A DNA stretch of 23,566 nucleotides. Source: Trachelipus rathkii (taxonomy: Eukaryota; Arthropoda; Malacostraca; Isopoda; Trachelipodidae). Made by a program: the position numbers and the translations under genes. Each line of letters begins with the position of its first letter. Position 1 is the first letter of the stretch. The notes beneath the pieces are model-generated. The model saw nothing but the letters and a program-made list of their open reading frames with translations, had not been told where the DNA came from and made no database searches. The DNA lies in NCBI GenBank assembly GCA_015478945.1, contig JABUQX010022017.1, positions 1 through 23,566 on the forward strand, read 5' to 3'. Shown piece after piece: positions 11,521 through 22,069 of this stretch.

Positions 11521-11899
11521 GTTACACAAAATACCCATACCCATTTGTTACATAGAACATACCCATTGCTGTATCGGTAAATATGAAGTCTAGAGCGAAA
11601 AAATTTGGTGCATCTATTAATCGCATCTAGTATGAGTTAATCATAAAGTTTAAATGTTCAAAGTCGATTTTGATTTTGGGAAATTTTTTAGTATTTTAAA
11701 TTAAAACATTTCAATATTTGAAGATTGATTTGACTTTGTTTACAAAAGGTGTGTTTAAAAAAAATAAAATAGTATGATATCTGAATCATTTCTGTTGGGG
11801 TCCCATTCTTGATCTCATTCCACAACAAATTTTCATGAAATTTTATACATCCCCCCAGATCATTTGGAGGTTGAACCAAAAAATAACCCACTGTGTAAC
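11521..11899. mobile_element. Candidate 379-bp MITE with 8-bp terminal inverted repeats
   Basis: GTTACACA at 11521-11528 is matched by its exact reverse complement TGTGTAAC at 11892-11899. Just inside, both ends carry a CCC-containing word (ATACCC on the left; GTGGGTTAT when the right end is reversed). There is no transposase frame; the 67-codon minus frame inside has no known motif. A (TA)n array abuts the left end and a run of about 15 A follows the right end. No target-site duplication is evident. The alternative is a poly-A-tailed retroposed fragment on the + strand. Confidence 0.35.
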
Positions 11900-12061
11900 A
11901 AAAAAAAAAAAAAAATTCCTAATTAATTGAAAATGTGCAGTATATTTGCACTATACTCCTATCAATATGCTGTACTATTTATACGCTTTTTTTCACTAAA
12001 ATTCCCAAAATTTTAGTAACAAAATTCGTTTAGACACCTAAAAACTCCATGTGATTTTTAA

Positions 12062-12146
12062 CAATATATATATATATTATATTATATTATTATATATATA
12101 TATATATTATATAATATATAATATATATATATATATTAATATATAT

Positions 12147-12177
<31 letters not shown>

Positions 12178-12192
12178 ATATATTTAAATTAT

Positions 12193-12224
<32 letters not shown>

Positions 12225-12235
12225 TATTATTATAA
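12062..12235. repeat. (TA)n microsatellite
   Basis: TA/ATT/AATA array, nearly uninterrupted. Confidence 0.93.
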
Positions 12236-14300
12236 TAAGAAAGAGTAGAAGTGACATCACACATGTATAATTTCTAGTACTTTTAGCATTGCATTTAGGC
12301 CTATATTGAGATAGGGTGCTGAGTGTGAGTTTGATCTATTTTTAAGGTATAAGACAATTGAAGTATGTGGTTTATACATGATTGGAGCACTTCTACACAT
12401 GGTTTAGGACCCACCCCCCTTTTTTTAATGCTTCTTAGATGGATATCATGGGTTCACCACTTTCTGGAAAGTCTCGGAATTGTTTAAGATATGCTGACAA
12501 GTCAAGGGAAATTTTAAAATTTCAAAACATATTGAAGAATCGATCAGGCAAGTTGGCATTTTTTTGATATATGTTTTTTTTCCTACTGTATAATTGTGGA
12601 ATGAGATGTTTTTGATAAGTGAATGAAAAGTTTGGGCGAGGATGACATTCCATAAATATACTTCTATCCTTTTCTTTTCTATTTTAGTTCACTACCTACT
12701 ATTCTTCCTATTATGTTCATAGAGGTTGTTCAATTCCAGTCCTTTTTGATTGAAGTGATTTGTGTATGGATGAGTTTTTAGACGTATGAATTATGTAATT
12801 ATCTTTTATATTTTTTCTTTTAGGGATTTATACTCTTTGAGGTGTTTTTTTTTTTGTAGGTTTGAAGATGTTGATTTTGGATTTTGTGGCGTTAAGGTCA
12901 TTTATTATTTATTTATAAAATGACTCTCAAACTAAAAAGACTAACTTTAACAACCATGTTGACGTCAATGACTGAATTCCCACAGTTTATCATGTGTTGG
13001 TAAAGGACCTATGTTCAAGGCACTGTAAAGTATGTAAAAAATTTGATTATCTAACATGACCCAATCCGAAGTTTTCACATTCTAAGGAATGGAAACTCAT
13101 TTGAATTTAATCAAACTTCTTATCTTAGAATTATCAAAAACTTTTTCGTTATGTGTTCTAATAATACCAATATTGTGAAAGTGTGTGCTCTGAAAATTAT
13201 GCCCATTCCACCTTCTAATCATACTCAATCCGATTGAAATGCCCCTGATGTTTCTATTAATCAACAACAAAATCAGTTTATCAATCAGTTTCATCTTTTA
13301 TGCATTAAAGATATGTTACATGGACTCTGAATCATATCTATGGGCATTAAAGGTGTGGAGAAAAATTTTTAACTCTGTGCAGATATAGGGGAAAAGATTT
13401 AAATTAATGGTCCAGATAGTGCGGTAGCTTAAATTTTAAAATGTGGGCCGATGAAATGTAAAGTATGTGATTAACTATGGACTGCTCCCTATAATTCTAG
13501 AAAGCAAAAGGCACAATACCTCTTACTTTATGCAGTGAAATAAGCTCATTCTATTCCCTTGAATAAAATTCAAAATATTTTGGATGGTGATTGTCTTGTC
13601 TAAGCGCTTTGAGTTAGTTTTTTTCTTCTATAGTAGCTGGGAATCAATGTTAAAGGAAGGAGTCTCAATTATAATTTAAGAACTGATATTTTCAGCTGAC
13701 TATCGTAGATACAAACAGTGATACATCCTTCTTTAAGCAATTTAGTGATGTTATAAAAGAACATAGTCTGATTCTCAATTAACAGTGCATACAAGCTATA
13801 TTAATTCATGAATGTCGTTCATAAGTCGATCAAATCAATAAACTGTGACTAATTATAGAGCTGCCATCGTAGGAGATATGAAGTAACACTCAAAGAGTCA
13901 AAACAGACAAAGAGACAGAAGAGAATAAAAGGATTGAAAAAGAAAAAATATTCATACGAGATCTATAAAACCTTGAAGAGCAAAGAAAGATGTTTAAAAC
14001 TGAAAGCTTTGGACTGAAGAAACGCTATAAAAATAAAATTTAGATGCTTGAGAAGAAAAAGTAACCTAAAATCTCCCCATTTTGAACTTTTGTGATCACA
14101 GTGGACGTTAGTCACTATGCCTATAATGTAAGCCTTTTAATTTTATTTCCTTTTGTTACACATAAAATGTTTACTTTTGAAAAATATAAAAAAGGAGTTG
14201 TTGGAACGGCTATGGGGAAGGTATAGCCCGGATTACTAAAAAATAAATATATTTTTAAACATTATATGATGAACAGTTTCTAAAGTAAATGTTCATAATT
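12236..14300. other. Long stretch without a supported gene
   Basis: There are only short doubtful frames. One is 12439-12567 (+), 42 codons from an ATG, with a hydrophilic translation starting MDIMGSPLSGKSRN. Another is 13097-13294 (-), 65 codons, with an Arg/Asn/His-rich middle (RRWNGHNFQSTHFHN). Both read more like natural protein than the surrounding AT-biased frames, so they may be transposon crumbs, but I cannot name a family. 13880-14080 is purine-rich (A/G) on the + strand. Confidence 0.4.
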
Positions 14301-14306
14301 TAATGT

Positions 14307-15018
14307 ATGAATTTAATCAAAACTCAATATGCTGGCAATAATGATAATAGATATTTTATCGCCAAAAATAGCGAACACGCTGGTCCAGTGAAAATTTTGC
14401 GGATTTGTCAGGGAAAGTCCGAAATCAAATCAAATGATTTTCAGTGTGAACTGATATTGTATGTCCGAATAATACCATATAAGTATGGATTAGTATATGT
14501 ATATCGATCACTACTGAATCGATTCCCGTGGTTTATGATGGAATAGAATCACTCCTACCAAAATGAGATTCCTGTGGTTACTTTCCCGATCGCCATATTC
14601 TCTATGGCCCCAGTGTGGGGTCATTTATATGGTTTAATTCGACATTGAATGAATCCAAAAGCCATACCCTATCAACGGAGGTGTTAGAGACATCGTCTCA
14701 TCTTCGAACATGGCATGCCTTCTTTATATGGGTCAACATCATTGTATCAAGTGTTTCATGCCGCTATGTCCATGTGGGAAAGGGGGGTGCTGGCCCCCAA
14801 AATCTAAAAATGGACTTAGAAGGCTGAAATTTGTTGAGTGTATAGAAGAGATTGAAAGAAAGAGTGGCAATATTAAATTAAATGGCGAAGCATATGGGCC
14901 AGAGCCGGAGCAGATTGCAGAGCCAGCTTGGAAAAATATAAACATACCTTTAATTTTATTTTTTTCAACTTTATTTTTAATTTTTATTTTTTTTAAAAAT
15001 GATTTAATTGACATATGA
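14307..15018 (+). other. Possible decayed coding fragment, unrecognised
   Basis: Three short open frames in different phases succeed one another: 14307-14546, 14615-14827 and 14710-15018. The last contains a compact Cys cluster (HHCIKCFMPLCPCGKGGC), then a hydrophilic acidic and basic segment, then a Phe/Ile/Leu-rich end that is only translated poly-T. G+C is higher here than in the flanks. A short near-repeat GATTCC(C/T)GTGGTT occurs at 14521 and 14567. C-x2-C-x4-C-x-C Cys spacing suggests a zinc-binding tail, as in some transposases, but no flanking domain supports this. Confidence 0.2.
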
Positions 15019-15019
15019 T

Positions 15020-15119
15020 GATTTTTTTTTACTCCAGGAAGGGTTTTGGAAGTGTTTTTTTTTTTTTTTTACAGTTGGTTTTTTTGTTTGCCATGGTTTT
15101 TTTTTTGTTTTTTTTTTGT
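15020..15119 (+). repeat. T-rich low-complexity block
   Basis: Repeated T runs, the longest about 17 at roughly 15055-15072, are separated by single G or short G-containing words. This is low-complexity DNA and error-prone for any sequencing method. Confidence 0.8.
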
Positions 15120-15410
15120 CCAAATCTGTATTGTCTTTTGTCATAAATAATTTATAAGTAATAGTATTAAAGTCAATCATAGGCCTAAAGTTGATACGTT
15201 TTCGTCTTGATCAATAATTTATTGCAAGGATTGTACATGCTGAAGACTTAGCATTGTTGTAACATGTACAGTGAAATGTAATATGAATATTAGAATAAGT
15301 AATATGTTATCAAATTAGTTGAAGATAACTTTGGAGCAAGGAGCAAACGATCCAAACGGAGATTCGATTAGAATTGTTTTCTTATTAGAGTAACGATCAT
15401 TGAATACTAG
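15120..15410. other. Non-coding DNA, nothing recognised
   Basis: Ordinary AT-rich sequence without a frame or motif I can support. Confidence 0.4.
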
Positions 15411-15514
15411 ATAGTATATTATATATTATATATATAATATTATATATTATTAGTTATATATTATCTATATAATAATTATATATATATATATATTATATAT
15501 CTATAATAATATAT
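15411..15514. repeat. (TA)n-rich microsatellite
   Basis: TA/ATT array ending directly at the GC-rich island. Confidence 0.88.
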
Positions 15515-15515
15515 A

Positions 15516-15796
15516 GCCTTCTGCTGGCCACCTTAATTTGGAGGGCCACACTGCTTCCAGGAAGCCGGCCTTTGCCTTCGTGCTGTTTCTCTTGTCGATG
15601 AGAGAGGAATAGAGAAGTCGGCACGGGGCGTCGAGAGCTGGGCACCTCAGAAGGAGGGCCCAGCTTTCATGAGTTTGGGTGTGACTCCTGAATCGCTCCG
15701 GGATGAGGTCCATTTTGGCCTCTTCTGACAGTCGTTTTCTTCTCTAGGGTAATTTTGGGAGCATGTGTGTTAAATAAAGTATTTGCGTTTTGAAAG
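15516..15796. other. GC-rich island with a 5' splice-site match; possible exon or inserted element
   Basis: From 15516 to about 15740 the sequence is clearly richer in G+C, with CpGs, than any other part of the window. On the + strand it leads to TGAAAG|GTAAGTG with the GT at 15797-15798, a strong donor match, and the next 350 bases are G-rich over C, as introns after a first exon often are. A weak acceptor (TTCTTCTCTAG) precedes 15748 and AATAAA lies near 15772. On the minus strand a 70-codon frame (15501-15713) gives an unbiased, protein-like translation (for example DAPCRLLYSSLIDKR and KAGFLEAVWPSK) that I cannot assign. It may be a host first exon, a retroposed transcript or a repeat. Confidence 0.3.
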
Positions 15797-16585
15797 GTAA
15801 GTGTTTGTTAGGTGGTTAGGTTATGTGTAATCCATGACCTATTGGAAATGGGCGTGGGAATTATATTGTAAGTGTGTAATAGATTGAACTGTGAAAAAGG
15901 GAGGATTTTCAGTTCTTTGTCGAATGGGATTGGAGAGATATTTGGTGACAAGGGTGGGTTACGGGTTTTTCTGATGAATTTGATCCCACTCTCCAGTATG
16001 TGTGGAATTGGGAAAAGGATGGAGTTTCATCGTTAAATTGTTTGGATTGGGGTTATAAATATTGTACACAAGTGTGGACTTATTTAAGGAAGTTAAGATA
16101 TCTAGAGAGAGTGCCAACGTATCAGCATGGTTAGGGAGAGATGGTTAATATGTTAAAATTTGAGGGGTTGATTTTATTAGTTTTGATTTAAAGATATAAT
16201 TTCTTATAAGTTTAATAAAGTTATAATATCAAAAATTTAGTAATAAATTGTTTAATTTGTTAAGCTATTTTTCTCTATTTGCCAAAGTTAATGCAGAAGC
16301 GCAGGTTTTAAAACTACTTACAAGAATACTTAACAATATTATAAATGAGTTACCTATATAGGTAGATTAAAAAAAAAATATCTTAGAAAAGTAGTAAAGT
16401 CCAGGCTTTCTTTCCACACGTTTACTTTTTTTCTGTTTTTATCCTTAAATAGTTACTTAAAACTCATATATTAGTAGAGTGATATAATGGAATGAAGCTC
16501 TGGTAATAATAATAGATCTAAAGTCAACACATGTTCAAGATTCTTTAAATTGATATTGCAATCTAATAGTTCATTCATTTAGTGA
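15797..16585. other. Non-coding DNA, G-rich on + strand to about 16160
   Basis: No frame is convincing. The first part has clear G over C excess (for example 15900-16030) and the rest is ordinary AT-rich DNA. Confidence 0.4.
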
Positions 16586-18405
16586 AGGTGAATTCCTAAT
16601 ATTTTATAATACACTTTCTGCTTCAAGCATTACAATATCTGAAATTTAAGGGATAAAGTAATTTATCTAATTCCACTGGATGTAAAAAGTTTAATTTTTA
16701 AAACATCATCAAATCCGATATCAAGCTTTCAATAACCGCTATCCATTTTTTATTTTGAAAATCACAGGATATACAATTTGTTTTTTCAAAAATGTTCGTG
16801 CTCTCATTTGGAAACTCTTATAGGATTTCATTTCTTCTACCTGTCTGTATTTGAAGGTTCATAAACTTTTTATTTTCCATGTCCTAAAGTAGAAGATCTG
16901 TGAATCTTCTGTACTATAAGAACTGGATTTTGGAATCTAAAAGCTAAATTATCTATCATTCTTTCAATTTCATTCTCACTTCCCATAAAAAATTTAACTT
17001 CTTGAAAATTTCTTTCACAAAATTAAAATACTCTCCTTATGTAATAAATTCAGCTTATCACAAAGCAAAATTGAAGGCTAGCTTTTGCAACTGTTCTTTT
17101 TACAACACTTCCAATACAATCACAAGGACTTTTACCATGTAAGTGCAAAGTAAATGCCATTCAACAGTCAACATAAAATCTTCTTGTGAAAAGAATAATT
17201 ATTTAAAAGTTTATAACCTGTTTTTGTACCTGTCCGTAGCACACCTCATTAAATAACTGATTTTTTCTAAATTGAAGTAAAGATTTTATGTGGGGAATTA
17301 GAGTGCATAAAAATGTATAAACCATAGTTGTGCTGTGCTTAGTATCAAGGGATGAGAAGCCAAAGCTTTTAACAAAATTAATTCTTGTTCATTTCTTATA
17401 ATACATCACAAAGGGTGAAGATCTCATGGCATTCTAGTAAAACATTAATTTCTTCTTGCATTAAAATGAATAAGTTTTCACAAACGTCTAAAAATAAAAT
17501 TAACTTCATTATTGCAATTTAATTTTACAATTCTTTTAAAATGTGATGGTGTTTTTGCCTGGTTAAGTTTAATATTTTTTTTAGTTAATTGAATAAATAT
17601 ATTCATCCGTAATGATTTCACATATTCTCTATCAGAGAATAACCTGTCCATGTAACCCATGGTTTGTCAATTATTTCTCCTATCCATCGAAGCAATTCAA
17701 TGCTTTGAAAAGAATTCCTCTAACCAGCTTCCTCTCGGACATAAATGCATAAATGGAACATGCACTTTGTTGTGTAAGTAAGCCATCACACTTTTTTCCA
17801 TTAAATCTTTATAGGTTGAGTCTACAAACTAAAGGGCAATACTTGAGCTTTATTTTGATGATAGGGTCATACACAAGCGTTGTTATGCAGCTGCTCAGCC
17901 AGTACATTAAAAATTTTGGTCTAAATCTTGCAAATGTTGAGAATCCAATAACTGGAATAGAAGTTTCCAAAAATTTTGGAATAAAAAAAACGAATATCAA
18001 ATAAAGGTAAAAGGAAGGGAATCTTTAGATTCACATTCAAAAAAATTTAGTCTTTTTTAGAATGATCTTTCTTTCCACTATCATATTTCTTATATCTAAG
18101 ACCAATTTTTTTCTTTTACCAGGCGCACTTTCTGCTAGTCTTCAATGCTTTGGATGAAAATTTGCATCATAGTTTTTTACATCCTTGTAATGAACTTTAC
18201 CTTTTGAGACATGTGGTATTTCAGGTATTATTCCATATTTCTTTTTTCCTTCTCTGTTTTTTCACCATGTAGTCAGTAGCTCCAAAGAGATTCATAGTTT
18301 TTCTATGACTGTATGGGGATATGCTTAAAATTTTGATTTTTCTTTCATATGAATAAGTTTCATTGAAAGCATTTATTTATTAGTTCTACCATTAGTTTAT
18401 CAAAT

Positions 18406-18804
18406 CTGTAAAAGTATATATAGTCAATGATTGAGTACCCAATTAAAAAAAAACAAATTTATAAAATATATAAAATGAATTAAGAAATTTATTGCAATAC
18501 ATCATACAACAGGACTGAAAATTAAAATAATGACAAGTCTTCCATTTTAAAATGCAGGTCATTTTATACTATTTTATCTTCTATTTTCATAATATTTTGA
18601 TAAAAAATTTTTCAATTAAATTGTAATTTGCAAGATAGAGAGAACATGCATTGAAACTTACTTTAGTTATGGAAATGTAAGATAGAGCTATATATAACAA
18701 ACTTTAGATATATAAGTCAGTTATAAATGTTAACATAACATCACATTTAGATCACTATCATTTGTAGTAATTAAGATTAAAAACATAATTATCTATTAAC
18801 TTAC
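18406..18804 (-). other. Intron 2 of the broken repeat-family gene (399 bp)
   Basis: The donor is AG|GTAAGTT at 18805/18804; the acceptor is ACTTTTACAG ending at 18406. Two bases, AG, end exon 2 and one A starts exon 3, rebuilding an Arg codon and continuing as FDKLMVELINK, so the intron is phase 2. Confidence 0.7.
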
Positions 18805-18952
18805 CTGTTAAACTCTAAATCAGATTCCATTTCCTTTGATGGACTTGGTATTTCCTCTTCTAGGTCATTTTCTAATTTTATTTTCATAGTTTTTGTTACT
18901 TTTTCAATAGTTTGTAATCTTATTATCACTTTTGTGCTTGAATGCAATCTAC

Positions 18953-19097
18953 CTAAAAAAATATAGATATTATTAGACTATTTTTTTTTTTTTAATATTT
19001 AAAGTTTGTTATGCATTATTAAGAGTCAATGCATATATTAATTACCAGGTTTCATTCTGCTACATATATGTAGTATGTAGCTGAAAGAGGTACTTAC
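18953..19097 (-). other. Intron 1 of the broken repeat-family gene (145 bp)
   Basis: The donor is GTAAGT (19097-19092) after codon-split C; the acceptor is TTTTTTTAG ending at 18953. Joining C to GT restores an Arg codon and continues the frame (PIKK-R-RLHSSTK), so it is a phase-1 intron. The preserved sites and phase argue that this is a real spliceosomal intron rather than an insertion. Confidence 0.75.
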
Positions 19098-19400
19098 GCT
19101 TCTTTATTGGAGTAACAACTAGCTCCTTTAAAATTTTGTTAATATCTGGATTCTCATCACTATAAGAGGAAGCTTCAGCAATTGAAGTTGAGCTTTCTGC
19201 AGAAGAGTGAGCTCTCATGGAGCTACATGATTTTCATCTGATTGCACTTCCTTTTGTATGTCAGGATTTTTAAAAATTTTCTTCCTGCAGTTATCACACA
19301 ACATATTATTTATCTTCTAGCAATGTATTATTGCAGGCAATGAAAAGTTGATTGCTGATCCTTCTCACTGATTTAGTAATTTTTTTTTCATGAATTTTTA

Positions 19401-19438
19401 AATTGTCAAAACAATTATGAGGTACCATTTTGACAATT
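19401..19438. repeat. Perfect 11-bp inverted repeat at the start codon of the repeat-family gene
   Basis: AATTGTCAAAA at 19401-19411 is the exact reverse complement of TTTTGACAATT at 19428-19438, with 16 bases between. The ATG (minus, 19428-19426) sits at the inner edge of the right arm. It may be chance, an operator-like site, or part of a transposon end. Confidence 0.5.
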
Positions 19439-19484
19439 ATTAGTTATAGAACAGCTCTCAAATATTGTTAAAAAATAAAAAACA

Positions 19485-19620
19485 TATAATATATTATTAA
19501 TATATTTATATATATATATAATAATATAATATAGTATAATATATATATATATATATATATTATATTATATATATATTATATTATATTATTATTATTATTT
19601 ATATATATCTATATATTATA
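19485..19620. repeat. (TA)n-rich microsatellite
   Basis: TA/ATT/AATA array beginning about 57 bases upstream of the relic gene's start codon. Confidence 0.92.
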
Positions 19621-19624
19621 GATA

Positions 19625-20096
19625 TAGCCTATATTTATAAGTTCAACAATTTGACTCATGGGTTTGAAGGCGAGCTTTTTGCTCACCTTAAAACAGATTC
19701 CCTCATCAAGTATGGGTCGAGTTCTAGTTCGCATGTGACCGGACACAAATTTTTTCGATAGTAGGAGATTTTCTGCATATTTACATATTGCAGTTACGGC
19801 ATAAGTGTTATACACTAATCTCAATACACACCCTCACTACAAACCATAGCCAACAATACAAACAGATCAGACAAATTCATGGACAAATCTGCTGTCTGAT
19901 GCTCGCGCATTGGAAAAGCCGTGTACTAGATGCGGGGACATGCTTAAGTGCAAGCATTCGATATGTCACGCTGAAGCCGGGTTCGCTATCGGAACCTAAA
20001 TTTCTGCACCTTCCAACTTGTCAGAAACTACAATACTCCCTGACAATACTCTCAGTATTAAGAGGCTGATGGTGGTATATAATAAATAAATAAATA
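19625..20096 (+). repeat. Higher-GC block ending in (AATA)4, possible retroposon
   Basis: The block is bounded on both sides by TA arrays, is richer in G+C than its flanks, and ends in (AATA)4 at 20081-20096, like the simple-sequence tails of some SINEs and LINEs. It holds a hairpin word pair GGCGAGC/GCTCACC near 19670-19686. Open frames at 19609-19824 (-) and 19788-20069 (+) have no recognisable motif. No clear A or B box, reverse transcriptase or target-site duplication is visible. Confidence 0.3.
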
Positions 20097-20105
20097 ATAT
20101 ACCTA

Positions 20106-20148
20106 CATATATATATATCTATATATCTATATATATCATATATATATC

Positions 20149-20181
<33 letters not shown>

Positions 20182-20182
20182 T
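20106..20182. repeat. (TA)n microsatellite
   Basis: TA array with TCTA interruptions. Confidence 0.9.
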
Positions 20183-21538
20183 AAATTAGACTGATCAATT
20201 ATTTATATAAGTCACATGTAATGTTTTTCCTATATGTCTTAAAAAATGATATCCTCTAATTTTTTTATAAAAAGTTTTATGCACTGTTAATGCTGATACT
20301 CCATTGCTTTTTTTTATTGATGCATAATTAGTTTGAGTTTCAAAGTTGAAATATATTTTTGCTTTCATGTACTGGTGGGGGGAATTGGGGGATATAAAAC
20401 TTAAAATTGTGTAAAATTTTTAGCGAAATATTTTTTTTAAACAGGCTACCCATAGAATTCCGTATTTTTCTGATTTCCAACGATATATAAACTATCATTT
20501 TACTATTAAATTGAGGGAGAAATAGTTGTTTTTTGAATTTGGGATGAACCCCCCCCCTAAAAAATCAAATTATAAATCAAAAACTACAAGTCATAGAGTT
20601 CTAAAATTTTGCACCATAGAGTCAGGCACCAAAAAGAACCTTATGCACCAATTTTTATCACAAATTGAAGAGTAGGTGTAATTGGCGTGGTTGATTTGTC
20701 AGAGATTGCTCCATATGTTTTTTTAATATAACTATACATTACATAACTTAACCTAACAACGGTAATACCTTTAAATCTTTTGCCATTTTCTTAATTTAAA
20801 TTAAACTAACTGGGTACTATTTCTTAAGTTAGAATATGGAATTTGTATATAACCCCATTCTTGTATGACCGAGTAAGATGAATAATTGATTTCAATGAGC
20901 ATATAGTGAATAGTCATGCAGTTATGCATATACTTATTATTAATAATCACATTCTATACCCCCCAGATTCTGCATACATGTTAACGGTACACTCTTGTAT
21001 TAAATACTTAGACCCAAAGACAATGGAATAACTATATGATTCTTTGTGTTGTGGTGAATGTTAAAGTGGAAAGGCAGGTTAATAATAGAAAATAAAAGTT
21101 TTATTTTTAACTTCCAATTCCGAAATATTTTCCTCTGTTTTCATTTAATTTCTTAATTCACAGTACGAAAATAGTTTGCGAAGAAAGCAAGAGGCAGATA
21201 TTTACATTGTATTTTTTTCTGACAGTTCGTCCGTAACCCTTCGACATTCTTCAGAGTTTTGATTCTAGACATTTGAATGAATTATATATAAATGAGATTT
21301 AAAAATTAAAATTACAAATTTAAAATGAGCATTCATAATATATTTAAATTTAAGTGACAATACGTTGAACTTTGTTAATGTTGGTTTTAATGTTTTTTAA
21401 TATGAGATAGCTAGGCTTATTTACTAAAACTCTAAAACCAGACAATTAACATAAAGTTAAGCGTAATTTACTTAATTAAATATAATATGTAAAGCTAAAA
21501 ATCCTAAATCTAATTGTATTTTTAATTTTTTAATCTTG
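20183..21538. other. Long stretch without a supported gene
   Basis: Only AT-rich sequence, with a G run followed by a C run (GGGGGG near 20376 and CCCCCCCC near 20550) and a few denser words (20620-20710). I see no coding frame, RNA gene or complete element. Confidence 0.45.
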
Positions 21539-21539
21539 T

Positions 21540-21557
21540 ATTATATATATATATATA

Positions 21558-21608
<51 letters not shown>

Positions 21609-21690
21609 TATAATATATATATATACATTATTATATAATAATATAAAATATAATTTATATATAATAATATAATACTATATATATAATTAT
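21540..21690. repeat. (TA)n microsatellite
   Basis: TA runs of up to about 40 bases, then ATT/AATA variants. Confidence 0.93.
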
Positions 21691-21726
21691 ATTAATGATA
21701 TTATAATTTAAGTGAATGGAATGACA

Positions 21727-21813
21727 GCCGCACCGCATTTGCGGAACATGCCCAACTAAATTGACATCCGCATCCGCATCCTCTTTGAAAATGAGGATGT
21801 TGAGGATGTTTTC
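21727..21813. repeat. Cluster of small GC hairpins and CATCCG/GAGGATGTT tandem words
   Basis: CCGCATTTGCGG at 21733-21744 is a near-perfect palindrome. CATCCG is repeated in tandem at about 21765-21780. CATCCTC (21777-21783) pairs with GAGGATG (21793-21799), and GAGGATGTT is itself repeated in tandem. This compact GC-rich structured patch, just after a TA array, resembles the end region of a DNA transposon, but no partner end is seen. Confidence 0.4.
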
Positions 21814-22069
21814 TACATTTGATTAAATGTAGAGCAAAGAAAGATCTTTTAACATCTGTATCATTTAAGTTTATGGGAATAATTGTAATTTTGAATTTCG
21901 ATTTATATATATTGTAATATCCTAATATTTGGGATCTTGTTCTTGTTTCAGTTAATTCACTACTTTCATTGATATGATTGTAGTAAAAATACACTTATAT
22001 CATTTTTATTGTTGTGGAGGATTTCTATAATATGAGATAATCAGAGCTAGCAACTTCTGACAATTATCC

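Larger units (their letters stand above)
16590..19428 (-). pseudogene. Broken multi-exon gene of an uncharacterised, probably mobile, repeat family
   Basis: I recognise the family from its pattern but know no function or name for it. Exon 1 starts at ATG 19428 (MVPHNCFDNLKIHEKK), then RRISNQLF, CDNCRKKI (possible zinc ligands) and a Ser-rich linker SSAESSTSIAEASSYSDEN to 19098. Exon 2 (18952-18805) gives SSTKVIIRLQTIEKVTKT. Exon 3 starts at 18405 and gives KIKILSISPYSHRKT, FGATDYMVKK, GIIPEIPH, APGKRKK, IPVIGFSTFARFRPKF, HNNACV-stop-PYHQN (about 17850), CENLFILMQEEI (about 17470), HGKSPCDCIGSVVKR (about 17105-17138) and a tail with KFLHP near 16690. Introns 1 and 2 are GT-AG and keep the frame. 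Exon 1 has two compensating shifts; exon 3 has many shifts and stops, so no full protein can be made. A repetitive element gene is more likely than a host gene, but that is inference. Confidence 0.7.

Noticed and set aside
14710..15018. piggyBac-type C-terminal Cys-rich domain
   Set aside because: The Cys spacing is only loosely similar, and none of the upstream piggyBac catalytic sequence is recognisable.
17753..18004. Plus-strand 83-codon frame
   Set aside because: It is the antisense shadow of the IGFSTFARFRPKF block of the minus-strand relic gene.
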